A stretch of DNA of 28,848 nt, from assembly GCA_964242595.1 (NCBI GenBank), contig CAXTBC010000053.1, positions 1-28,848 on the forward strand, in the 5' to 3' direction. The notes beneath the pieces were generated by a model. It ran no database searches, was not told the origin of the DNA, and saw nothing but the letters and a program-made list of their open reading frames with translations. The stretch's first letter is position 1, and the number at the start of each line of letters is the position of its first letter. The position numbers and the translations under genes were made by a program. This DNA comes from BOG-908 sp964242595 (GTDB taxonomy: Bacteria; Pseudomonadota; Alphaproteobacteria; Acetobacterales; Acetobacteraceae). Below, one piece after another: positions 1 through 5,615 of this stretch.

Positions 1-120
1 TCTGCCCCAAACCCCGCTGGGGCCTCGAGGCCCCAGACCCCCATCTGTTTAGGATAGCTGATTGTCAGGTTTAAGGACTTGTCCTTAGCGAGGTCCAGGG
101 GCAGAGCCCCTGGCCTTCCT
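1..120 (+). repeat. Family-2 GC-rich palindromic repeat, composite copy (modules X and Y)
   Basis: Two modules lie side by side. Module X (1-53) contains the perfect 20-nt palindrome CTGGGGCCTCGAGGCCCCAG at 17-36. Module Y (71-120) contains TAAGGACTTGTCCTTA at 72-87 and a hairpin CCAGGGGC-AGA-GCCCCTGG at 95-113. Module X recurs in inverted orientation at 5360-5412 with about two mismatches over 53 bp. Module Y recurs at 15971-16022 and, inverted, at 28782-28832. The copy runs off the left edge of the window and ends about 20 bp before the start codon of the DUF1801 gene. Transcribed, it would fold into several very stable hairpins. Confidence 0.85.
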
Positions 121-140
121 TGAAGAGTGTAGGAGCCGTC

Positions 141-509
141 ATGGTCGACGCGAAGATCACGCAGCTGGGGGAGTGGCGCGGGGAGATGCTGGCCCGTGTC
201 CGACGCCTTATCCGGGAGGCCGACCCCGACGTTGTCGAGGAGGTGAAATGGCGCAAGCCGTCGAACCCGGAGGGTGTTCCGGTGTGGTCGCATGCGGGGA
301 TCATCTGCACCGGCGAGACCTACAAGGACAAGGTGAAGCTGACGTTCGCGAAGGGCGCCTTGCTCGACGACCCGTCGGGTCTTTTCAACTCCAGCCTTGA
401 CGGCAACGTCAGGCGCGCGATCGACATCGGTGCGGGTTCGCGGGTCGACGAGGCGGCGCTGAAGTCACTCGTGCGCGCGGCGGTGGCGTTGAACACGTCC
501 GGGCGCTGA
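141..509 (+). CDS. DUF1801 (YdhG-like) domain protein
   Basis: A 122-residue cytosolic protein with the pattern of the DUF1801/YdhG family: an N-terminal helix, then WRKPSNPEGVPVW and a GETYKDKVKLTFAKGA stretch typical of this small alpha/beta fold. The biochemical role of the family is not settled. The ATG at 141 is chosen because GGAG at 132-135 sits 5 nt upstream; the frame is open back to a TTG at 120, but that codon lies inside the repeat and has no ribosome-binding site. The gene stands alone, and about 360 bp without a convincing gene separate it from the convergent sigma-factor gene. The family call is good; the function is unknown. Confidence 0.8.
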   Translation: MVDAKITQLGEWRGEMLARVRRLIREADPDVVEEVKWRKPSNPEGVPVWSHAGIICTGETYKDKVKLTFAKGALLDDPSGLFNSSLDGNVRRAIDIGAGSRVDEAALKSLVRAAVALNTSGR

Positions 510-867
510 CTTCCCCGGTGTTCCGGAGGCGCATCGATTTGCCTGGTGTGGCCGACAGCCGGCCGTCGGCTTCGAAAACGGAAGGCGGGTGCGCAGGCCC
601 GGCTGGCCTAGCTTTGCATGGGAGGTCCGGTGATCTGGCCCACCGGCGGCGCGCGATGTGGGGCTCCGCGATGACATAGGGCTATAAGGCCGGGTTCGTT
701 TCGATGAGCGGTTTGAAGGTTGGGATTGCGGCTTGCCGCCGACCGGGCGGGCCGGGTTCGTGCCGACATTGTTGGCGACCAGGGTAACGAACGGGACTGG
801 GCGGCTGTAGGCGGAACGGCGGCTTCGGTCTGGACGAGCCACGCTTCAGACGTTGAGGTCGATGGTG
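510..867. other. Intergenic gap with no recognised gene
   Basis: This 358-bp stretch lies between the convergent DUF1801 and sigma-factor genes. Open frames cross it on both strands, but none has a ribosome-binding site, family motifs or codon usage like its neighbours. I see no repeat of either family and no RNA gene. It may hold a decayed gene. Confidence 0.5.
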
Positions 868-2136
868 TCAGCCGCAAGCGCCTGCGCGGGCGAGGAGGAA
901 GGCCGCTTCCCGCGCGTTGCGGGTGAGCTTGGCCGCAGCCTCGAATTCCGCGCGGGCTTCGGCCAGTCGGCCGCACCGGAACAGGAAGTCGCCCCGCGCC
1001 GCCGGCAACGGCGCATAGTTCCGCAGGGCGGCGACGCCGGAAATCTCGTCGACCAGAAGCAGGCCCGCTTCGGGTCCGAAGGCCATGCTGTAGGCGACCG
1101 CGCGGTTGAGATCGACCACCGGCGAGGGCATCACCACTCGCAGCCGGTCGTAGAGCGTCGCGATGCGGGGCCAGTCGGTATCGGCCGGACTGCGCGCGCG
1201 TGCATGGCAGGCCGCAAGCGCTGCTTGCAACGCGTAGGGGCCGTCGCCCCCGAGAGCTTCGGCGCGGGCCAGCGCGCCGAGGCCTCGGCGGATCAGCAGC
1301 TGGTCCCAGCGTGCGCGGTTCTGCTCGGTCAGCGGCACGAGGGCGCCGTCCGGCCCGATGCGTGCCAAGAGGCGAGACGCCTGGATCTCCATCAGGGCCA
1401 GCAGGCCGAACACCTCTGCCTTCTCGGGGGCATCCTCGGGCATCAGCCCCGCCAGCATGCGGCCGAGCCGTTGCGCCTCCAGGCACAGGCCCGGCCGGAC
1501 AAGGTCGTCGCCCGCCGTGGCCGCGTAGCCCTCGTTGAAGATCAGGTAGACGACCTCCAGCACCGAGGAGAGCCGCTCCGCACGCGCCGCGCCGCGCGGC
1601 ACCTCGAAGCCGAGCCCGGCCTTTGCGATCGCCTTCTTCGCGCGGACGATGCGCTGGGCGATCACGGCCTCGCTCGACAGGAAGGCGCGGGCGATCTCGT
1701 CCGTCGTCAGGCCGCCGACCACCCGCAGGGTGAGGGCAGCGCGGGCGTCGGGCGACAGCACGGGGTGGCAGGCCGTGAAGATGAGGCCCAGCAGCTCGTC
1801 GCCGAGATCATCGTCCACGGCCGCCTCGATCGCCTCGGCCGCGGCTTCGGATGTCCCATCCAGCGTCCGCGCGATCTCCCCGTGCTTGCGCTCGCGCATC
1901 TTGTCGCGGCGGATCACGTCGATGCCGCGGCGCTTGGCGACGGCCATCAACCAGGCGCCCGGACTGGCCGGAACGCCGGTCCTCGGCCATTCGGACAGGG
2001 CGACGACCAGCGCGTCCTGCGCCAGCTCCTCGGCCAGGTCGACGTCGCGCACCACTCGGGCCAGGCCGGCGACCAGCCTGGCCCGTTCGATGCGGAAGGT
2101 CGCTTCGATCGCCTGGTGCGTCGCGCCCGTGGTCAC
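868..2136 (-). CDS. ECF sigma factor, ECF42-type with C-terminal TPR-like extension
   Basis: A 422-residue RNA polymerase sigma factor of the extracytoplasmic-function class. Region 2 is near residues 15-80 (DLAEELAQDALVVALSEW, then AWLMAVAKRRGIDVIRR). Region 4 is near 130-190 (LSPDARAALTLRVVGGLTTDEIA, SSEAVIAQRIVRAKKAI, given here in two pieces). A helical extension of about 220 residues follows, containing FNEGYAAT and LNRAVA and ending in a TPR-like repeat zone. That extension and the DGPF protein 44 bp upstream are the hallmarks of the ECF42 group, which lacks an anti-sigma factor. The start is GTG at 2136; no in-frame ATG fits the region 2 boundary. It is probably cotranscribed with the DGPF gene. 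The signal it answers is not visible here. Confidence 0.9.
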   Translation of the reverse strand: MTTGATHQAIEATFRIERARLVAGLARVVRDVDLAEELAQDALVVALSEWPRTGVPASPGAWLMAVAKRRGIDVIRRDKMRERKHGEIARTLDGTSEAAAEAIEAAVDDDLGDELLGLIFTACHPVLSPDARAALTLRVVGGLTTDEIARAFLSSEAVIAQRIVRAKKAIAKAGLGFEVPRGAARAERLSSVLEVVYLIFNEGYAATAGDDLVRPGLCLEAQRLGRMLAGLMPEDAPEKAEVFGLLALMEIQASRLLARIGPDGALVPLTEQNRARWDQLLIRRGLGALARAEALGGDGPYALQAALAACHARARSPADTDWPRIATLYDRLRVVMPSPVVDLNRAVAYSMAFGPEAGLLLVDEISGVAALRNYAPLPAARGDFLFRCGRLAEARAEFEAAAKLTRNAREAAFLLARAGACG

Positions 2137-2180
2137 GCCGGATGTTCGGCCAAGGCCGCGGGGCAGACAAGCCTAGGGCA

Positions 2181-2609
2181 TCAGGCGACGCCGAGCTTCT
2201 GCCGCGCCGGGTCACGGGGCGCCGCGTCCTCCGGCTCGGGCGGCAGGACGTCCGCCAGGTCCGCCGCCTCCAGGAACGGCCGGATCTCGATCTCGCCCGG
2301 GCCCGTCGTCATGCTGGGGAAGCGCGTCGCCCAGGCCACGGCTTCGTCCATGTCCTTGACCTCCCAGATCGAGAAGCCGGCGACCAGCTCGCGGGTCTCT
2401 GCGAAGGGCCCGTCGACGACCGTGCGGGCAGGGCCGTCGAAGGCGATGCGCTTGCCCTGGGAGGAGGATTTGAGGCCGGCGCCGGCCACGAAGACTCCGG
2501 CCTTGACCAGCTCCTCGGTGACCAGGTCCATCGCCGCGAACGCCTCGGTTGGGGGAAGCACGCCCTTTTCACTGTCCTCGGTGGCTTTGAAAAACACCAT
2601 GACCCGCAT
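2181..2609 (-). CDS. YCII-related (DGPF domain) protein
   Basis: A 142-residue protein of the YciI/DGPF family. It begins MRVMVFFKATEDSEKG and has the family signature VVDGPFAETRELVAGF near residues 63-78, followed by WEVKDMDEAVAWA. Proteins of this type are small dimeric alpha/beta barrels and are the standard genomic partner of ECF42 sigma factors; whether they sense or modify a ligand is unresolved. AAGGAG on the minus strand (2622-2617) is 4 nt from one ATG (2612) and 7 nt from the next (2609), so the second is preferred. The proline/alanine-rich C-terminal tail (about 25 residues) is an addition to the core fold. It is first in a two-gene operon with the sigma factor. Confidence 0.88.
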   Translation of the reverse strand: MRVMVFFKATEDSEKGVLPPTEAFAAMDLVTEELVKAGVFVAGAGLKSSSQGKRIAFDGPARTVVDGPFAETRELVAGFSIWEVKDMDEAVAWATRFPSMTTGPGEIEIRPFLEAADLADVLPPEPEDAAPRDPARQKLGVA

Positions 2610-2779
2610 CATCCATCTCCTTGTTTGAGCCCGCCTCGTCAGCCTGGCATCAGGACGACGAACGAGGTTCGCGGAAATCGACATCGTCCCGCAAATTCTT
2701 TGCGTTTGTCGACGCGCCGAGATGGATGCAAAGCCTCATGACGTCGGTTGCTAGCCGGCTAAGCGCGCGACAGCGGAGT

Positions 2780-2828
2780 CAAAAGTTTTTTGCTTCTTTT
2801 TTCCAAAAAAGAAGGTCTTGCCTTCCCA
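2780..2828 (+). repeat. Family-1 AT-rich repeat, single right-type unit
   Basis: The unit is CAAAAGTTTTTTGC followed by a hairpin CTTCTTTTTTCCAAAAAAGAAG and then GTCTTGCCTTCC (short pieces given). It matches the right-hand arms at 3797, 7350, 14645, 17912 and 19226. It lies in the divergent gap between the DGPF gene and the next plus-strand gene and ends about 10 bp before the latter's ATG. Confidence 0.85.
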
Positions 2829-2838
2829 TCTACGCCGC

Positions 2839-3336
2839 ATGCCGAGCATCCAAGTCGCCGCCGCGGAGGACGGCACCCTGACCTACCTGGTGGACGTGAC
2901 TCCGGGAGAGTTGCCGGCGGTGCGGGGGCGGGATCTGGAGGCGGCCTGGGAGGTGGCGCGGGAGGGTGCGCGGGGGCGGGTGTGGAGCACGCGGCGGGCG
3001 TTCCGGTTCAGGCGGGAGGACGGCGGGTGGACGGAGCTGGCGCTGCGGGATGCCGACGCGCAGTGCTGGGCCGGGGCGGTGGACCGGGCGCTGGGAATGA
3101 GGACGGGCTACGGGTTGTCCGTGTGCCTGCGGCTGCTGGCTTTGGTGGAACTGCTGGGGCGGGCGCCGTGGGCGGCCGGGCTGGTGCGGTTGGACGGACG
3201 GGGGGCTGAGTTGCATCCGGCGCTGCTGAGGCTTGCAGCCGAGGCCAGGCTGACCGATGACGCGAGTTTCGACGAGACCGGGTTCCGCGCCTGCCTGCGG
3301 GCGACGCCCGGCCTGCTGTCCGGCACAGGAGTTTGA
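2839..3336 (+). CDS. Hypothetical protein
   Basis: A 165-residue protein that I do not recognise. It starts MPSIQVAAAEDG at the ATG at 2839; an in-frame TTG at 2818 lies inside the AT-rich repeat and is unlikely. It is rich in Arg, Ala and Leu, with RGRDLEAAWEVAREGARGRVW in the first third (given here as REGARGRVW) and a leucine-rich helix LSVCLRLLALVELLGRAPW in the middle. There is no signal peptide, membrane helix or metal motif. Codon usage is strongly GC-ending, so it is likely a real gene. It is 4 bp upstream of the lipoprotein gene and probably cotranscribed with it. Confidence 0.7.
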   Translation: MPSIQVAAAEDGTLTYLVDVTPGELPAVRGRDLEAAWEVAREGARGRVWSTRRAFRFRREDGGWTELALRDADAQCWAGAVDRALGMRTGYGLSVCLRLLALVELLGRAPWAAGLVRLDGRGAELHPALLRLAAEARLTDDASFDETGFRACLRATPGLLSGTGV

Positions 3337-3340
3337 CCGC

Positions 3341-3709
3341 ATGAAGAGTTCCGTCCGCCTGCGCCCGGTGTGGCGCGCAGCGCCGCTCGTTGGGGCCGTG
3401 CTGCTGGCCGGCTGCGCGTTCCCGGGGCCGCAATCCAAGGCGGACCGGGAGACGCTGCAGGACTGCCGGGTGGAGGCGGACCGGGTGTACGACGCGCAGA
3501 ACCGCTACCAGCTGAGCGAGCGGGACACCCGCGACACGCCGTTTTCCGGCAGCGGGCAGCCGACCACGCCCTCGGACGGGCTGGCGGACCAGTACAGCCA
3601 CGAGGTGCGGGTGGACGATTGCGTGAAGCACGGCAACGCCGAGACGGCGCCGGAGGCGACGTCGGCGCCTGCGGCCTCGCCGGCGCATGGGGTTGGGAAC
3701 TCGCCATAA
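3341..3709 (+). CDS. Small putative lipoprotein
   Basis: A 122-residue protein with a type II signal peptide: basic start MKSSVRLRPVWR, hydrophobic stretch APLVGAVLL, then lipobox LLAGC, with Cys near residue 26. The mature part is polar (QSKADRETLQDCRVEADRVY), has two further cysteines and an Ala/Pro-rich tail. This pattern resembles small outer-membrane-associated lipoproteins of unknown role. GGAG at 3328-3331 sits 9 nt before the ATG, and the start is 4 bp after the upstream stop codon, so the two genes are likely cotranscribed. The function is unknown. Confidence 0.78.
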   Translation: MKSSVRLRPVWRAAPLVGAVLLAGCAFPGPQSKADRETLQDCRVEADRVYDAQNRYQLSERDTRDTPFSGSGQPTTPSDGLADQYSHEVRVDDCVKHGNAETAPEATSAPAASPAHGVGNSP

Positions 3710-3710
3710 G

Positions 3711-3840
3711 AAGAAAGGCCTTCTTTTCTGACGAAAAGAAGCAAAAGACTGAATGTGCTGTCGCCGGCCGGCCGGCCGGCACCGGGCTTACGGATACAAG
3801 TTTTTTGGTTCTTTTTTTAAAAAAGACCCGCTTCCTTCCC
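3711..3840 (+). repeat. Family-1 AT-rich repeat, inverted pair
   Basis: The left arm (3711-3750) is GGCCTTCTTTTCTGACGAAAAGAAGCAAAAG in pieces. The right arm (3797-3840) has AAGTTTTTTGGTTC and a T7/A7 hairpin. The spacer of about 46 bp is unrelated to the other spacers and includes a CCGG-rich run. The right arm belongs to the GGTTC subtype although the left arm is GCTTC-type, and its hairpin 3' side reads GACCC rather than GAACC. It lies between the lipoprotein and ridA-like genes, both on the plus strand. Confidence 0.85.
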
Positions 3841-3856
3841 TCTTGGAGTGACACCG

Positions 3857-4207
3857 ATGAGCCGCATCATACGCACCGAGCCGAACGCCATCCTGTCCAA
3901 GGCGGTGGAGTATCACGGCTTCGTCTACACGCAGGGCATGGTGGCGCAGGACACGTCGCTGGACATCACCGGGCAGACGAAGGACGTGCTGGCGCAGATC
4001 GACGCCGTGCTGGAGACGCACGGGACGGACAACACGCGCATCCTGCAGGCGCAAATCTGGCTGAAGGACATTGCCGACCGGGCGGCGGTGAACGCGGTGT
4101 GGTCGGCCTGGCTGCCGGAGGGTTGTGCGCCGGCGCGGGCGGCGGTGCAGGCGGCGCTGGCCGACCCGGCGTTGCTGGTGGAGATCATGGTTACGACGTG
4201 CAAGTAG
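3857..4207 (+). CDS. RidA (YjgF/YER057c/UK114) family protein
   Basis: A 116-residue member of the RidA family, whose archetype hydrolyses reactive enamine/imine intermediates released by PLP enzymes. Family features seen are VEYHGFVYTQGMVA near the start, DITGQTKDVLAQIDAVLE, ILQAQIWLKDI and the C-terminal block APARAAVQAALADPALLVEIM. The Arg of PAR corresponds to the catalytic Arg of RidA (Arg105 in the enteric protein). The conserved IEIE block reads VEIM here, so one acidic position is lost and this may be a RidA subgroup member rather than a classic deaminase. GGAG at 3845-3848 lies 8 nt from the ATG at 3857, which is preferred to the GTG at 3848. It is a stand-alone gene. Confidence 0.9.
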   Translation: MSRIIRTEPNAILSKAVEYHGFVYTQGMVAQDTSLDITGQTKDVLAQIDAVLETHGTDNTRILQAQIWLKDIADRAAVNAVWSAWLPEGCAPARAAVQAALADPALLVEIMVTTCK

Positions 4208-4211
4208 GCTC

Positions 4212-4231
4212 GCGTGCTTTTTAAGCCACGC
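4212..4231 (+). terminator. Possible terminator hairpin after ridA-like gene
   Basis: GCGTGCTT-TTT-AAGCCACGC forms an 8-bp stem with one bulged C, starting 5 nt after the stop codon. There is no U-tract after it, so Rho-independent termination is uncertain. Confidence 0.35.
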
Positions 4232-4318
4232 ATGCGCACAAACAGCACGTTGTAATTGCCGTATTGTTTCAGTTTAGTAAAAATCTAACAAAATAGGACT
4301 TTCAGCCTAAAAACCGAC

Positions 4319-4414
4319 GTTGTGCACAGGTGAGTTTGGGTTAATACCGGTTTGGGTCGCCGAGGTGTGATGGAAACTGTTGCCAGGGTTGCGCACAGGT
4401 TGTTACCGGGTTTG
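4319..4414 (+). promoter_or_regulatory. Imperfect direct repeats upstream of the CHAP gene
   Basis: GTTGTGCACAGGT followed by GTTAATACCGGTTTG (4319-4353) is echoed by GTTGCGCACAGGT followed by TGTTACCGGGTTTG (4388-4414). The shared cores are G(T/C)GCACAGGT and TTA..ACCGG. The stretch 4235-4310 before it is unusually AT-rich for this genome. Together they look like a promoter region with a tandem regulator site. No regulator is identified, and the -10/-35 assignment is not secure. Confidence 0.4.
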
Positions 4415-4442
4415 TCAGTTAAGTGACTTACACGGAGTGCGC

Positions 4443-5171
4443 ATGTTCGCTGGCGGGAAAAAAGCCGTGGCTTTGAGCGTTCTGGTTGTGGCCGCGATCG
4501 TGGCCGGGCTGGGGGACGCGGCGGCCAGGAGCGGGCGGCACCACGGCGCGCGGCGTTGGGCGGCAGCGCATCATGAGTGGGCCGGGCGGGTTGAGGGGGC
4601 GCACGTGATCCAGTGCGTGGCGTTCGCCAAGCAGGACGCGGGGATCGAGATTTCCGGCAACGCGCGGGATTGGTGGAGCAACGCGGCGGGCGTGTACGAG
4701 CGTGGCAGCCGGCCGGAGAACGGCAGCGTGCTGAGCTTCCGGGAGAACGGGCGGATGCCGCTGGGGCACGTGGCGGTGGTGTCCGGCATCGAGGACAGCC
4801 GGACGATCGTGATCGACCAGAGCCACTGGAACAGCAACGGCATCGCGCGCGACATCGAGGTGAAGGACGTGTCCGAGGACAACGACTGGAGCGCGGTGCG
4901 GGTGCAGCTGGGGCGGACCGGCGAGTTCGGCGCGATCTACCCGACGCACGGTTTCATCTACGCGCGGCCGGACCAGGGGGCGATGGTGGCCAACGTGACG
5001 CACGCGCCGATGCCGGTTCTGGACCCGGCGCCGGCCGATCTGCGGGGGCGGCTGGTGCGGCAGAGGCACGAGGCGGAGATGGAGGTGGCCGAGGCGCCGG
5101 AGAGCGGGCGGCCGCTGGATTTGACGGTGGGCGGGCTGTCGTTCGACGCGCCGAGCCGTGGGCTGCAGTAG
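4443..5171 (+). CDS. Secreted CHAP-domain peptidoglycan amidohydrolase/endopeptidase
   Basis: A 242-residue protein with an N-terminal signal sequence (MFAGGKKAVALSVLVVAAIV, likely cleaved after GDAAA near residue 28). It has a CHAP domain over roughly residues 45-170. The expected catalytic residues are visible: Cys58 in IQCVAFAK, His109 in PLGHVAVV and a polar third position in VIDQSHWN (residues 123-130). CHAP enzymes cut peptidoglycan stem peptides, so a role in cell-wall remodelling or separation in the periplasm is likely. The last 70 residues (HAPMPVLDPAPADLRG onward) are a low-complexity tail without a known domain. GGAG at 4434-4437 is 5 nt before the ATG. The gene is monocistronic and has its own AT-rich upstream region. 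Confidence 0.88.
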   Translation: MFAGGKKAVALSVLVVAAIVAGLGDAAARSGRHHGARRWAAAHHEWAGRVEGAHVIQCVAFAKQDAGIEISGNARDWWSNAAGVYERGSRPENGSVLSFRENGRMPLGHVAVVSGIEDSRTIVIDQSHWNSNGIARDIEVKDVSEDNDWSAVRVQLGRTGEFGAIYPTHGFIYARPDQGAMVANVTHAPMPVLDPAPADLRGRLVRQRHEAEMEVAEAPESGRPLDLTVGGLSFDAPSRGLQ

Positions 5172-5249
5172 GCGTTCGGAGGTCTGACGCGGGGCCGGCT
5201 GCTGGGCGGGGTTGCGGGTGGGCTGGGTAGTCCATAGGATGAGCGGGCC

Positions 5250-5325
5250 GCGGGTGTAGCTCAATGGCTAGAGTTCCTGCTTCCCATGCAGGCGGTTGCG
5301 AGTTCGAATCTCGTCACCCGCTCCA
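5250..5325 (+). tRNA. tRNA-Gly (anticodon CCC)
   Basis: The cloverleaf can be read directly. The acceptor stem GCGGGTG (5250-5256) pairs with CACCCGC (5315-5321). The D arm is GCTC...GAGT. The anticodon stem CCTGC/GCAGG has loop TTCCCAT with anticodon CCC at 5283-5285. The T arm contains the standard GTTCGAATC. The discriminator is T5322, and the CCA end is encoded (5323-5325). Confidence 0.97.
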
Positions 5326-5359
5326 GGCTTAGCGTGCCGGTTTATCGGACGCGCATCGA

Positions 5360-5417
5360 CCTAAACAGACGGGGGTCTGGGGCCTCGAGGCCCCAGCGGG
5401 GCTTGGGGCAGAGCCCC
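5360..5417 (-). repeat. Family-2 GC-rich palindromic repeat, module X, inverted copy
   Basis: 5360-5412 is the reverse complement of window bases 1-53 with about two mismatches, including the 20-nt palindrome at 5377-5396. A second hairpin GGGGCT/AGCCCC (5398-5403 with 5412-5417) follows. It lies 35 bp after tRNA-Gly and ahead of the metZ leader, where its hairpins could separate the two transcription units. Confidence 0.88.
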
Positions 5418-5456
5418 ATGCTTGCTTTATGGCCGGCGCCATGAGTCTTGCCGAGC

Positions 5457-5490
5457 TTGACACAGGCGCCAACTCAGGATGAGCATTCGT
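5457..5490 (+). promoter_or_regulatory. Candidate metZ promoter
   Basis: A perfect -35 box TTGACA sits at 5457-5462. After a 17-nt spacer the hexamer is TGAGCA (5480-5485), a poor -10 match, but degenerate -10 boxes are common in Alphaproteobacteria. The predicted start of transcription falls at about 5491, immediately at the 5' edge of the SAM-II aptamer, which supports the assignment. Confidence 0.45.
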
Positions 5491-5552
5491 CCCCCTCGTG
5501 ATTTGTCCGGCCGGCTTGCGGCGAGGTTAAACAAACGCGCTAAAGAGGCCCG
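5491..5552 (+). ncRNA. SAM-II riboswitch (metA/metZ leader)
   Basis: The aptamer senses S-adenosylmethionine and shuts down methionine-pathway genes. P1 is CCTCG (5494-5498) with CGAGG (5522-5526). It is followed by the conserved TGATTT (5499-5504). The pseudoknot pairs TGCG (5517-5520) with CGCG (5536-5539), the same arrangement I recall for the marine metX SAM-II RNA but with different bases. The conserved tail GCTAAAGAGG is at 5539-5548. Its AAAGAGG is Shine-Dalgarno-like and would be buried when SAM binds, the usual SAM-II mechanism. It lies 60 nt upstream of metZ, which makes the target of that buried site interesting (see the leader ORF). Confidence 0.88.
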
Positions 5553-5615
5553 GTGACGCCTGTTGGCGTTGGCCGGCTACCCACGGTCGGGCGCCCTGTC
5601 GAAGGAGCCCCATGA
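5553..5615 (+). CDS. Possible 20-codon leader ORF coupled to metZ
   Basis: A GTG at 5553 lies 4 nt after the AAAGAGG (5542-5548) of the SAM-II tail. The frame stays open for 20 codons (starting V/M-T-P-V-G-V and ending V-E-G-A-P) and stops at TGA 5613-5615. That stop overlaps the first metZ ATG (5612-5614) as ATGA. The layout suggests translational coupling: SAM blocks initiation of the leader, and metZ follows. Alternatively the GTG is incidental and metZ uses only its own AAGGAG (5602-5607). The peptide has no recognisable motif. Confidence 0.45.
   Translation: MTPVGVGRLPTVGRPVEGAP

Noticed and set aside
853..2628. A 591-codon plus-strand open frame across the sigma factor and DGPF genes
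   Set aside because: Antisense to two genes with clear family motifs; no ribosome-binding site or domain of its own.
3711..3840. CRISPR-like reading of the repeat-spacer-repeat pairs
   Set aside because: Each locus has only two arms, inverted rather than direct, and no cas genes are present.
4319..4330. DnaA box (TTGTGCACA resembles TTATCCACA) near the CHAP gene
   Set aside because: Only about seven of nine bases match, and there is no cluster of boxes or origin-linked genes; the region reads better as a promoter with repeated sites.
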